Part shown: positions 46,859 through 56,751 of the stretch, piece after piece
Numbering within the stretch: position 1 is the stretch's first letter
Layout of the letters: each line of letters starts with the position of its first letter
Source of the DNA: Pleurotus ostreatus/Saccharomyces cerevisiae fusant
Lineage: Eukaryota; Opisthokonta
DNA: 64,000 bases
Direction: 5' to 3'
Assembly (NCBI GenBank): GCA_024196135.1
Contig: JAMQCK010000072.1
Location: 1-64,000 of the forward strand
Position numbers and translations under genes: made by a program
The notes under the pieces: generated by a model
What the model saw: the letters and a program-made list of their open reading frames with translations, nothing else
Databases searched by the model: none
Told to the model about the DNA's origin: nothing

Positions 46859-48892
46859 ATGTCTTCCGGTCTTTCGGCATCTCCCGAGCCGCCGGCCGAA
46901 ACCGGTCACGCGCCGGTCCGACTTATCAATGCGACCGACACGCCTACGTCGAATGCCCTCCAGGACCCCACGAGCGATGGCCATTCAAGTGCAGAGGAAG
47001 AGGATTCAGCCAGCATCCGAGAGGCACGCCGTCTAGCAAAGGGGAAGTACCCTGCGCTTTGCACACCACCAGGATCGCCGGTCGGGACTTTCGGCGCAGC
47101 AACGTGCACCGCGAACAGTCCGGGCAACGCCAACGACGCGTACGCTGGGCTCCCCGTGCACCCGCTCATCGTGGTGCCCGAGAAGGTGGTGGTGCACGGT
47201 GCATTGAAGGACGACACCTTGTCGGCGTCGGTTACGGAAGCCGCAGCCCTCAAGGACAACAGTCTGATCCCCGACGTCGCTGTCGTGCCCGAGAGCGAGT
47301 CCGAGGGCGGCGAGACTGAAGACGAGCATGACGAGCTCCTGCCGACGGACGATTCCGATGCGGTTGATGATGAGCGGGACGACGTCTCGCACGTGTCTAA
47401 TAGCGAGGACGAGCGGGAGGAGTTGCGCTGGGGCACCGCGCCGCCTGGGGAAGAGGACATCGCGCGCGCAACGCAGGGCACAACGGCGGTGGACAGCGAG
47501 CACGACGCGACGGATCTACTAGCCCGACTCGACGACGCGCTGGCTTTGAACGGGCCGCCGGCGAATCCTCCGACCGAAAGCGAACTCTTTGGCCCCCCCG
47601 AGCAGCCACACACCCCGTCGTCTAGTCCCGGAAAGCCACGCTACAGCGAGGCCACTCTCCGCCGCTTGCAGGAAAGCGAGGCGCACCGCGAGGAGCTTCG
47701 CCGCCAGAAGTACGAGGCGGCGAAGGCGGAACGTACGCGCGTCGACGCCTTTCGACTCGACGCCCTCGCTAACAGCCTCACGAGCGCCTTCGGAGCGACA
47801 AGTAGCGCGAAAAATGGCGAGATGCCGGTCGACATCGCGGCACTTTTGGCCCAGGCAAGCCCGCACCCGCCTTCGCGCGACGCCTCTCCCGCCGTGCCCT
47901 TCACGCGGTCGGGGGCGCCTTCTCCGGCGTCGTCGCAGTCCGCGGTCGAGCTCTCGCCACCGCGGGCTGTCGACCCCGATGTTTCCTTCGCTCGACCGTC
48001 GCCTGAATCACCGTCACCCAATGGACGCAGCAAGGCCCCGCGCTGGCCGCTCCCGCAGCGAAAGCGTCCGCGCGAGGCGCAAGAGGGGTCGTCGGTACCT
48101 CCGGTGATCGTGGCCGCAGATGTGCAAAGCGTCGCGCATCGCCCACGCATCCCCCTTCCCTCGCGTCGGCGGACCCAGCGCGCGCAGGAGAACGACGCCG
48201 CGGGGCGGGTGGCGCACGCAGGAAACTCCCACGAGGCAACGTCGGCGGCGGCGCTTGTTGTCGAACAACGGCTGGAGGGTGAAGTAGGTTCCGCTACTGA
48301 GCCCTCCACAAAGAGGGCAAAGGTCGAGAAGATCATCACGCATCCGGCCGTCAAGGCAGAGGGCGTAAAGAAAAAGAAGGTCAAGACGGAGAGAGTCAAG
48401 AAGGAGAAGTCCAAGACGAAGAAGGCCCGCGACGCACGAGTCGCTCGTGCGAGCATCGCGCTGACCCGCGCAAGCTCGTCCCGCGTCCCACCCGCCCGCG
48501 CAAGCTCGTCTCGCGTCCCGCCCCCCCGCGACACCCCTGCAGTGAGGATCCATCGCGGTCCCCTCCTGACCTGGGTGATCGAGTGGGTCAACCAGCTCGA
48601 ACGGATGGTATTCCTCCTCGAGTCGAAGAAGACGGCCAACGACCTCCCGGACGACCTGCTCCTCGTCCTCGCCACGATCACCGCACACGTGAATCATCCG
48701 GATTTCACAGTGCACACGAAGGACGGCTTCATGTTGGTGCAGTGCAAGAAACTCGTAGCGCTGCTGCATAGGCTACGGGAGGATGCCTTCTGGGAGGAGC
48801 ACGTCCAACGCCCAGAGGCATGGGGACCGCACCGACAGCAAGTAGCGGTGTTGTTGCATCTTTTGCGTCGAACGTGGTTTCCTAAGAGTTGA
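46859..48892 (+). CDS. Large lysine-rich nuclear-type protein, TND/IBD-like C-terminus (tentative)
   Basis: Not a family I recognise. One intronless frame from ATG 46859 (MSSGLSASPEPPAET) gives 677 aa; the frame extends further 5' without an ATG. Residues 1-280 are acidic and disordered (DEHDELLPTDDSDAVDDERD). A helix of charged residues follows (EATLRRLQESEAHREELRRQ), then Pro/Ser-rich sequence with PRWPLPQRKRPR and KRAK nuclear signals. A lysine-rich stretch carries three SUMO consensus sites (VKAE, VKTE, VKKE), and a 10-aa duplication RASSSRVPPx comes next. The last 110 residues are folded and helical (LLTWVIEWVNQLERMVFLLE, VQCKKLVALLHRLREDAFWE, VAVLLHLLRRTWF) and resemble TFIIS N-terminal/LEDGF-IBD helices only by pattern. 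Confidence 0.6.
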   Translation: MSSGLSASPEPPAETGHAPVRLINATDTPTSNALQDPTSDGHSSAEEEDSASIREARRLAKGKYPALCTPPGSPVGTFGAATCTANSPGNANDAYAGLPVHPLIVVPEKVVVHGALKDDTLSASVTEAAALKDNSLIPDVAVVPESESEGGETEDEHDELLPTDDSDAVDDERDDVSHVSNSEDEREELRWGTAPPGEEDIARATQGTTAVDSEHDATDLLARLDDALALNGPPANPPTESELFGPPEQPHTPSSSPGKPRYSEATLRRLQESEAHREELRRQKYEAAKAERTRVDAFRLDALANSLTSAFGATSSAKNGEMPVDIAALLAQASPHPPSRDASPAVPFTRSGAPSPASSQSAVELSPPRAVDPDVSFARPSPESPSPNGRSKAPRWPLPQRKRPREAQEGSSVPPVIVAADVQSVAHRPRIPLPSRRRTQRAQENDAAGRVAHAGNSHEATSAAALVVEQRLEGEVGSATEPSTKRAKVEKIITHPAVKAEGVKKKKVKTERVKKEKSKTKKARDARVARASIALTRASSSRVPPARASSSRVPPPRDTPAVRIHRGPLLTWVIEWVNQLERMVFLLESKKTANDLPDDLLLVLATITAHVNHPDFTVHTKDGFMLVQCKKLVALLHRLREDAFWEEHVQRPEAWGPHRQQVAVLLHLLRRTWFPKS

Positions 48893-49926
48893 AGGGTGGA
48901 GGATACGTGAGACACGGCGACATTTTTCTTGCTCGGCACACCGCCGCTGCGCGGGCAGCTGCCTCGCTCGTACTTTCTTGATATCTTCGTTGTTGCGGTC
49001 GCAGCTGAAAAGCCGCTCAGTCGCTCTATACATCTTGAATGCACACCGAAGACGAACAATATAGATACACTTACAGTTTGTTAATCTTGTAGACAATTGT
49101 TCCCTTGCTTGTACTCGTACTCCTTGCCACTATCTCTTGATATCTACTGTGTTGATTCCCTCGAAAGACGAGACAGGGCGTCAGGAGAGACGAAGGGCGT
49201 GTCCTACGACTGCGTCGGTTCCGAGGTCAGGGCTTCGGCGTTGAGCGACTCTATAACCTATTTCCGTGTTGCATTGCGCCTGGAGAGGGAACTGGTGAGC
49301 CCCGCGCGCACGCTAACGAGCTCGTGCTCAAGCAGTGGAGGCACCATGGTGGTCGAAGGCAAGAGACGTTTTGGCGCCGCACAACATAATAGCGTGACGT
49401 TCATGTCTCGTCACATCCGCTCACCTTCCGTTCACGGCTGGAACAAGGAGAAATGGAGGGCTTCCGCATCTGGCCGGAGAGCCATTTCATATCCATGCAA
49501 AGGGCTCCCCTCGCCTCGCACGGATATGGAAGGTTTCCCCAAGGTAGCCCTTCCATATTTGGGCGAAGAGGAGAGGGACGTGCCGCGTCCGGCGGATGGC
49601 TCGTCTGATGGACTGGGTAGAGGCAAAGCCAACCGAGCTGCATATGTGGAACGTGAGGCATTGATTGCGCGGAATATGCAAGGTGTATGAGGATATAAAT
49701 TGGGCGTGCGTAGCGGATAGCTGGTCATTAGTGTGCAGTGGGTAGTAGTACAGTGCGAATGATAAATAACGATTCCAAGAAAGCGGTCGAGGGTCCATTC
49801 GAGGCGGCTCAGGCAAGTGAGGCGACCCATGTCGCTGGCGCAGGGGGAGTATGATGCAGGCAAGGGAGAAGGGGGCGGCAGACAAATACGCATGCACGCG
49901 AAGGAGCAGCCACCCTCCCCTCGTCC
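48893..49926. other. 1-kb convergent intergenic region
   Basis: Holds the 3' ends of two convergent genes. A 197-aa frame (49097-49690) lacks any protein-like pattern and is not called. A stretch near 49480-49560 contains two similar words (catatccatgc and ggatatggaagg) but no clear element. Confidence 0.45.
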
Positions 49927-51782
49927 TCACAGCTTCAGCGACTCGGGGAAGTCGTCTGGGAAGCTGCCTTCGCCAGCGTACAATCCCAGAGAAAAGTCTG
50001 AGCCAAATGAGTCGTCGAGGCCGGCCTGCGAATCGTCGATTTCGGCCTGCGAGCCACCTGTCTGCACCTGCGAGTCATCATCTTGCGTCTGTGACGCCTC
50101 TTCGGCGTCCCCTCCTGCCTGCTTAACACTGGCGGCCCCGCCTCCGCGTTCGTCGTGTGCTTCACGTCGTTCATCCTCCCGGTACTGAGCATTCGCAGGT
50201 ACGTCGTCATTGTCCATCGTATCGTGCGCCGCAGTCGTCGTATCGTCCTCCACATCCGTCCCATCATGCACAACATTCCTCCTCAGGTGCGCAAAATCCT
50301 CCGGCCTCCAGTTATCGCAAGTCATCGGCTGTGTCTGGCTCTCCATCGGCGGAGCGTTGTCCTGGGCCTTCGACGGCGGAGCGTTATACTGAGCCTTCGA
50401 CGACCGCCGCTTCGGCCACTTCTCGATGTCATCATACGTCCCCGGGATCGTCTCTGTGATCTGGGTGGAGGTCTGGGAAGGGATGTCCACCTCTGCAGGA
50501 TTGTCCCAGTCGTCTGCAGGTTTGTCCTCTTCTGCATGTTCGTTCTCTTCTGCGTGTTCGTTCTCCTCTCCAGGCTTGTCCCCCGCAGTTTTCGAGTTGT
50601 ACAAGAGGTCGTAGGTGCTGGGCTCGGTCTCCGTGTACTGCGAGAGGGGGCGAGAGGGCGGTGAGCCGGGAGGGGAGGAGGCGAGTTGACGGTGTGGAGA
50701 GGAGAGGAGCTGCCGATGAGGGGACGAGACTGACTGCCGACGCGGGGATGAGAGAGGCTGTGAGCTAGGGAACAAGCGCTGGTACGAGGTGTCTTCGTCC
50801 GCAACGCTCGAGGCGACTTCGTGTCGGGACACTGGCTTGACTGGCGATGCTTTGACCGGCGACCTTGGCTTGACGGGTGACCCTGGTTTAACGGGGGACG
50901 CGCTGTATATGCATGAGCTACACCGAACATCTCGTCATGATAGTTCACATACCTGCGCGACCTCCACCCCAGGAGCGGGAAGCGCTCCTGAGATTGCGAC
51001 GTGCCCACGCAGTCGTCCGAGTCCAACGCATTGGGAGACTGCGACGAGGGCACCTCGTCGCCCCAATGGCGCCGCGAGACGGGCGTGCGCGGGACCTTGA
51101 AGACGATGTCGTCCAGCTGTTCGGATGAGGCCGGCTTGCGCGGGGATCGCAGCAGGTCCTGCGTGGGTTGAGAAGACGGGACGATCTCCTCGGAAAGTCT
51201 GAAGGGAAACTTGAAGGGAGGGCTGCTCGGGGGATCCTGCGAGGACTCGGGTCCCGGAGGAGGCGACTCGCGCGAGGTGCGCCGACGAGGGAGAGTGACC
51301 GGAGTAGGCAGAGCATGGCGGTCGGGAACCTTCTTCGTCGCAGCAGCTGCGCGAGCATCGCCAGCGGTCTGTCGCTTCTCCGGCGGCTGGCCCGTGAGTG
51401 GGGGCGTATGCAGAGTGAGGGCGCTGATCTTCGATCCGATGGGCGTGCTGAGCGAGGTGCCTGCGTCCAGCAGTAGCGGCTTCGAGCTGCTCCTCTCGAG
51501 ACCGATACTCGGAGGCGAGACGGACGACGAGGGCCCTACTTCCCGGCCGCTCGCTACCGCTGATTCATCGACTCGGTTGGCGACTACTGGTGCCGCTTTC
51601 TTGCCCTTGTTCGCAGTGACAGTGCTCCGTAGGACAGAGGTAGAGGCCTTGCTTGACCCAGCTTTGCGCGCCTTTGCGTCGGGCGACTCGTCCGCCTCTT
51701 CTTGTTCTCGCCGTCGTTTGCGCCCGCGTTTGTTCTCCTTCAGCGGCTTGAAGAACTCCGTGATCGGGCGGTCGACGCCCAT
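49927..51782 (-). CDS. PIP-box and SPVK-repeat disordered protein (putative PCNA/CDK client)
   Basis: Unrecognised family; role inferred from motifs. Exons 51782-50953 and 50902-49927 give 601 aa. The N-terminus reads MGVDRPITEFFKPLKENKR: I-x-x-F-F fits a PCNA-interacting peptide with Asp in place of Gln, and Lys four residues after FF is the PIP-degron feature, although TE replaces TD. A bipartite basic NLS (KRGRKRRR) follows at once. Exon 2 opens with four SPVK/SPVKP copies, ideal CDK sites, then two SSPHRQL repeats. A Glu/Asp-rich C-terminal half contains repeated NEHAEE and SQ-type Q-D/Q-A-x-D-D units, ending GEGSFPDDFPESLKL. No folded domain is visible. It is divergent from dUTPase over 298 bp with three ACGCGT boxes. 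Confidence 0.7.
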
Positions 51783-51909
51783 CGCGGAGGTTGGGGTCAG
51801 AGAGACGTCGTGAGGTAGGTGGTAAGGGAGAAAGAAGGACGAGCGCCGGGTTTTACTCAAGCTCTGACGCTGTGGCCATCAAGTGGCGGACCACTGAAAG
51901 GCCCGCTCG

Positions 51910-51993
51910 ACGCGTCGCGTCACACCACCGTGACGCGCGCGTGCATAATTACGCCTGTTTGCTGCAAGCCAACAAAAGACGCGTCGGACGCGT
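51910..51993. promoter_or_regulatory. Cluster of three MCB (ACGCGT) elements in a divergent promoter
   Basis: ACGCGT at 51910-51915, 51979-51984 and 51988-51993, plus acgcgc at 51933. They lie between the PIP-box protein ATG (51782) and the dUTPase ATG (52081). In yeasts ACGCGT is the MBF (Mbp1/Res) site driving G1/S genes, and dUTPase is commonly S-phase regulated. The site is palindromic and so serves both directions. Confidence 0.65.
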
Positions 51994-52080
51994 CGTGTCT
52001 TCTTCACTCTTCCCCTCACCTCGAAGCATTCGTCCTCCCTCGGCATCCCTACCCCCCACCTGCCTGCTCACCTTCGACCC

Positions 52081-52922
52081 ATGACCAACGACACCCTCGC
52101 CGTGAACACCAACACACCCGCCACTTCTTCTGCCCCTTCCCCCTCGAAAAAGCGCCGCATGTCTGACTCCGCCGACGCGCCGACCCTCGCGCCGATCGCG
52201 AACCTCCTCATCAAGCGCCACTCGGAGAATGCGCGTCTCCCGACGCGTGGGTCTCCTCTAGCGGCGGGCTATGATATGTATAGGTGCGTGAACGTTTTCT
52301 GTCATGCGTTGGGGAAGGGGAGTGGGAAAGGAAAGTGCGCCCCAAGCTGACCTAGCTACACAGTGCCGAAAAGACAGTCGTGCCCGCGCACGGGAAGGTC
52401 CTCGTCGACACGGGGATCTCTGTCGCGGTGCCCGCGGGCACCAACGGACGCGTCGCGCCGAGGAGTGGATTGGGTGAGTGGCTGCTCGTGCTATGCTCCT
52501 TTTCCTCTTCGTGTTTGTCCTTTGATCTCCATAACCAATGCTGACGCTTCTTCCCAGCCTCCAAATTCATGATCGACACCGGCGCGGGCGTGATCGACGC
52601 GGACTACCGCGGCAAGGTCTTCGTGCTGCTGTTTAACTATTCGGATCAGGATTTCAAGAGTGCGTGTATACCCTACCCCATGAACCTTGGAATGCAATGC
52701 TGATGTTACTCGTTCGTAGTCGAGGTAGGCGACCGGATAGCGCAGCTCATCCTCGAGAGGATTGTGAACCCGGATGTGATGGAGGTTCAGGTGAGCTCCG
52801 TTTTCTTGTTCAGTTCGTATCGCGGACAATGTCGCTAATGCTATACGCAGGACCTCGACGAGACTCTCCGCGGCGCTGGCGGATTCGGCTCTACTGGTGG
52901 TCATACCGGTCTCGCTGCGTAG
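52081..52922 (+). CDS. DUT1: dUTP pyrophosphatase (dUTPase)
   Basis: Trimeric enzyme that hydrolyses dUTP to dUMP and PPi, keeping uracil out of DNA and feeding dTMP synthesis. Exon 1 (52081-52283) begins [20 protein letters not shown] with a basic SKKRRMSD nuclear-type signal, then [20 protein letters not shown] and motif [18 protein letters not shown]. Exon 2 (52364-52473) has [20 protein letters not shown] (motif II). Exon 3 begins [20 protein letters not shown] (motif III with catalytic Asp). Then [15 protein letters not shown] (motif IV) and the Gly-rich motif [11 protein letters not shown]. Five exons; normal length (about 190 aa). The MCB cluster upstream suggests S-phase expression. 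Confidence 0.97.
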
Positions 52923-53279
52923 ACCACCAATGTTGCCCATCCTCGTCTCTTCTCTGTTGCTCAATGTAATGTCTTGTGTATCTTGAACCTACCAGTTCGC
53001 TTTCTTGTACCCAGCGGAAGGACGAGATGATTCTCATACCAAAGCCACAACAAGAGTATCAACAGAAATGGTCATACCATCCGATAGTCCATACAGGCAG
53101 GTATTCTTGTACAGGATCCACGGTCGAGAAGCAGTCCTTCAAAACTATCCTTGTTCGTTGTGCCCGCGTTATGCGGGCGATCCGCTCACTTCAGTGTTCA
53201 TCTTCCCTCTCCTTCATTTGCGTTCTCTCCCCATCCTTCAACTTAACACCCCTCACGCCCCTCAACCCCTCACTCCCCC

Positions 53280-54463
53280 TCACTGCGCCTTCTTCTCCTT
53301 CCCCTCCTTTGCCCTGCGTGCCTCGCCCTGCGCCTTGCGAATGCGCGTAATCTCGACGCCGATCGCGTTGTTGAGCTCCTTGTGCAGCTGCGGGCGGTAC
53401 CCAAGGACGAAGAGCTCCTCGATGTGGACGAAGAACGGGGCGAGGACGATGGCTGGGGTGAGGGGGTTAGTGAGAGTGTTTGGGGTGGGGTGGGGTGGGG
53501 AGGAGGAGAGAGAGAGGGAGGAGGGGGGGGGAAGTAAGCCGCCATATGAGAAGCAGACAGAGCGATGGGAAATGGTAGCAGCAGGACCGGGAAGCGCGAT
53601 GAAGAAGTACGCAGATAAAGATGCACAAGTATGAGCCCAAGACGGTCGGTCAACTCACCTCCGAGTAGGTTGTCCAGCAGCGCAGGCGCACGGCCCTCGG
53701 CGAGGCCATGGCCGGCGAACTGGAATAGCCAGGACGTAACGTGCAGTGCGAGAGCGAGGTGGAAGTGGTCGAGGCCCTAGCAAGGGAGAGGTGTCAGATG
53801 AGGAGGTTTATAGATAGGCGAATGGAGCCACGCATGAACAGACGGGGAAGGAGACCCATGACTAGACTGGAATGGAGATCCGGAGATGAAGAGAGGCGGT
53901 ACGCAGGAAGGGAATGGTGCGGAGGGACTTACAGCGAAGGTGCCAGAGGTCTCGGCGAAGCGGGTAGCGGAGAGCAGCGAGAGGGCCATCTGAGGCAGGT
54001 AGAGGAACTGGAGGGTTGTCAGCATGGGCGGGAGTAGAACATGTAGGGGATGACGGGGGAAGTGTATCGGTACTCACTGCTGCAACGGGATCGAGAGTAA
54101 AGTAGTACGCCGCGACCACGACAGCATAGACAGTTGGCCAGGAGGAAGAGAGCGCAAGATAGTCGTTGATCTTGTAATGGAAATCCGGGAAGAACGACGG
54201 CGTCGGGAGAGTCGAGGTCATCACGAACGCCGTCCTGCATTCGTCAGTCCCTCACCAAGACTACACTCCTCCCCACCCCACTCACCACATAATCGTGGGC
54301 ACGAATATCATGTGTATGCCCACATTGACCTTATTCGAGTGATACGCGCCGTAGAAGGTGAGCTGGGGACGCGGTTGGGCGCCGATCAGGGGGTGGCGAG
54401 CGTCGGTGGCGTCGCCGTACGCACCTGCGCCTTGACGTCGAACAGCGAGGCCTTGGTCGACAT
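53280..54463 (-). CDS. MPO1: 2-hydroxy fatty acid dioxygenase Mpo1 (DUF962)
   Basis: ER membrane Fe(II) dioxygenase that performs alpha-oxidation of 2-hydroxypalmitate during phytosphingosine breakdown. Exon 1 reads MSTKASLFDVKAQ; after a 5' intron follow LTFYGAYHSNKVNVGIHMIF (conserved His residues), FVPTIMWTAFVM, YKINDYLALSSSWPTVYAVV, a membrane helix VVAAYYFTLDPVAAFLYLPQ, HLALALHVTSWLFQFAGHGL and the signature AEGRAPALLDNLLGAIVLAP, FFVHIEELFVLGYRP. The C-terminus is a basic helix ending GKEKKAQ. Several introns, including a long one around 53450-53660. Divergent from SEC22, 279 bp between start codons. Confidence 0.92.
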
Positions 54464-54742
54464 GGCTGGTGGGGGTGGAAGTGGGAGATGGTGGTGGGGG
54501 ATGGGAATAGGTGCTGGTTCTCGAATGCAATGGACCGCCGGCTACTGGTTCGCCCTCCGGGCCCGGGGGACGCGTGCGACGTGCGGGACGGCGGGGTCAT
54601 GGGGTCCGCCGCTGCCGACGTCACCGGCGAGAGCATACGCCACATAATCGACGTGGAAGGGCGCACGTGGGGCTGGCGCTTCGCGTCTGCTCAAGTCTGC
54701 CACTCGACACCATCGGCTTGCTGCTGGAGGTCTTGCTTCACT

Positions 54743-56107
54743 ATGGTCAGGTCAACAACAATCGTGCGCGCGTCTGACGCGCTTCCCCTCGCTGCGTCTG
54801 TGGACGATGAGCAGGTGTGTGTCGTCCTTGTTCACGACGCTGTCGAGCGCGTACTTCCCCTCCCTTCACGCACACCTATGATGGCGTTCGCCTTGTTCCA
54901 ACAATAGGATCACGTATTGACATGCTTTCCAGACGGAGCAAGCTCTGCAAGAGCACAAGCAACAAGCGAAGCTCATCTTCCGGCGCATAACCCCCAACGC
55001 CGAGCCCCGCTGCTCGATCGAGAGTGGGCAGTATACGCTTCAGTGCGTCACGGTCCAATCCCCTCCCCCTCCATCAAAGTAACCGCGCCATAGCTATCTC
55101 ATCTCAGACAACGTCGTCTACCTCACCATCGCCGACAAGGTGCGCTCTGCTTCACACTAGGTGTAGCTTTTGTGAAACTCACGCGCTTGACGTAGTCCTA
55201 CCCGCGAAAGCTGGCTTTCTCCTACCTTGATGAGTTGTCGAAGGAGTTTTCGACAACATATGGACCGAAGGTGGATACTGTGCGCAAGCCATATGCGTTC
55301 GTGGGCTTCGGTACGTCGTGTCCCAGAAGTCTCGCCACAAGCTGACCTTTACTTCCCTCCCTTCCCCTTCCTTACCCGCTTTGCATTTATTCACCAATGC
55401 AACGTTCACTCCTATATACTCCCTTGCAGACACCTTCATGTCAAAGACTGCTCGCCTATACCGCGATACCCGGACATCATCCGGTCTCGACCGCCTGAAC
55501 GACGACTTGCAAGATGTGACCCGCATCATGACGAAGAACATGGAGGAGCTGCTTTGGCGAGGGGACTCGTTGGACCGTGAGTCAATCACCTACATTCTTT
55601 TCTTCCCCGCTGGGCACGATGCGACGCGTCTAGCGCGTCATGACGCCTCAGCTATCTTTTCCCACTATAGTTCTGGTTCGAACTTACTCGACCTGCAGGG
55701 ATGTCCCATCTATCAACTTCCTTGCGTTCCGAATCCGAAAAGTACCGCAAAGCCGCACGGCAAATCAACATAAATGTGCGTGTCATTCTCGTACACTATG
55801 CGTCTCTAGTCCCCTTCCCTGCATCTGTGATTCGCAATCTCCTGCGCTACACAAAGTCCTAAGCTCGCTACGGGTTGAAGACCCCGACTGACGCGTTCAT
55901 ACACCTCGGTTGTTGTCTGAATCTGCACAATCCCACTCTGCCAGCCCTTCCTACTCCACTTACTTGGTCCCCTCGCCCACACCTCAGCCCCTCGCCTCAT
56001 AACATAAATGTCTGACCACACTTTTGCAGGCCATGATTCGGCAGTACGCACCATTAGGTGCGGTCGGGCTTATCCTCATCATTCTCATGTGGTGGAAGTT
56101 CTTTTAG
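54743..56107 (+). CDS. SEC22: R-SNARE Sec22 (longin type)
   Basis: Vesicle SNARE for ER-Golgi transport in both directions. ATG at 54743 gives MVRSTTIVRASDALPLAASV; downstream exons encode the longin domain (TEQALQEHKQQAKLIFRRIT, RCSIESGQYTLHYLISDNVV, YPRKLAFSYLDELSKEF, YGPKVDTVRKPYAFVGF). The SNARE motif runs LDRLNDDLQDVTRIMTKNME ELLWRGDSLDRMSHLSTSLR with the zero-layer Arg in the LWRGDSL region, followed by SESEKYRKAARQININAMIR and the tail anchor QYAPLGAVGLILIILMWWKF F. About seven exons, several short. Normal length (about 215 aa). Confidence 0.96.
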
Positions 56108-56751
56108 GGGGGCAGCGTGTAAGTATTGGTAGGCGAGCGGCGGTGGGGTAGGGGGGCGAGTGCACTGCGGCATAGGGTGCGTGGGCGCTACGCTTGGGGA
56201 GGCGTGGATGCCCCGATTGAGCCCTGGAGACGTCGGTACTCCGGGGACGCGAGTGCTCTGTGGACGTTGGGTGCACGTACGGCTGCATTGGGCGCGCTGT
56301 GTACATGGTCCATATTCTAGTCAACTTTTCTCTCACTCCTCTGGCATATATACCTGCTTTTCCATGGACCTGTATAATGATCGCACTGACGTTGGGGGAA
56401 GTCGGAGATTTCATCTGGGCCGAAGAGCATCTGTCAATGTCCTTCGTCCCTTTCTTCAGACCCTGTCCTCAACCGCGTCTCCGCTGCATATGACCGCGCC
56501 CTCCCTTTCGACGGCCATGCTTTGTCGTCGCCCAGCATGGGCAGGGCCCTAGGCGATACCTGGGCACGCCACGCCTTATCATGGCCTGCTGATGGAATCG
56601 ATGCCCCAATCCGCCTCGAGGCAGTCCTCTACTTCTTCAGACCCTATCAGCTGCTACGCCACTCACCATCGCCCGTCATCGCGGCCACCTAGCGCCTCGC
56701 ACAGCGGTTTTCCAGCAAGAAAAGTAGTGGGGAAAGAGCCTCACCAACACC
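56108..56751. other. Intergenic region between SEC22 and the SPY-repeat gene
   Basis: Frames on the plus strand are open but lack any motif. Probably the 3' UTR of SEC22 and the promoter/leader of the next gene. Confidence 0.5.

Noticed and set aside
47641..48681. 346-aa minus-strand frame opposite the lysine-rich gene
   Set aside because: Antisense of a stop-poor GC-rich gene; the plus frame has NLS, SUMO motifs and a folded end.
49097..49690. 197-aa plus-strand frame between convergent genes
   Set aside because: No protein-like pattern, start context or homology; it lies where both 3' UTRs are expected.
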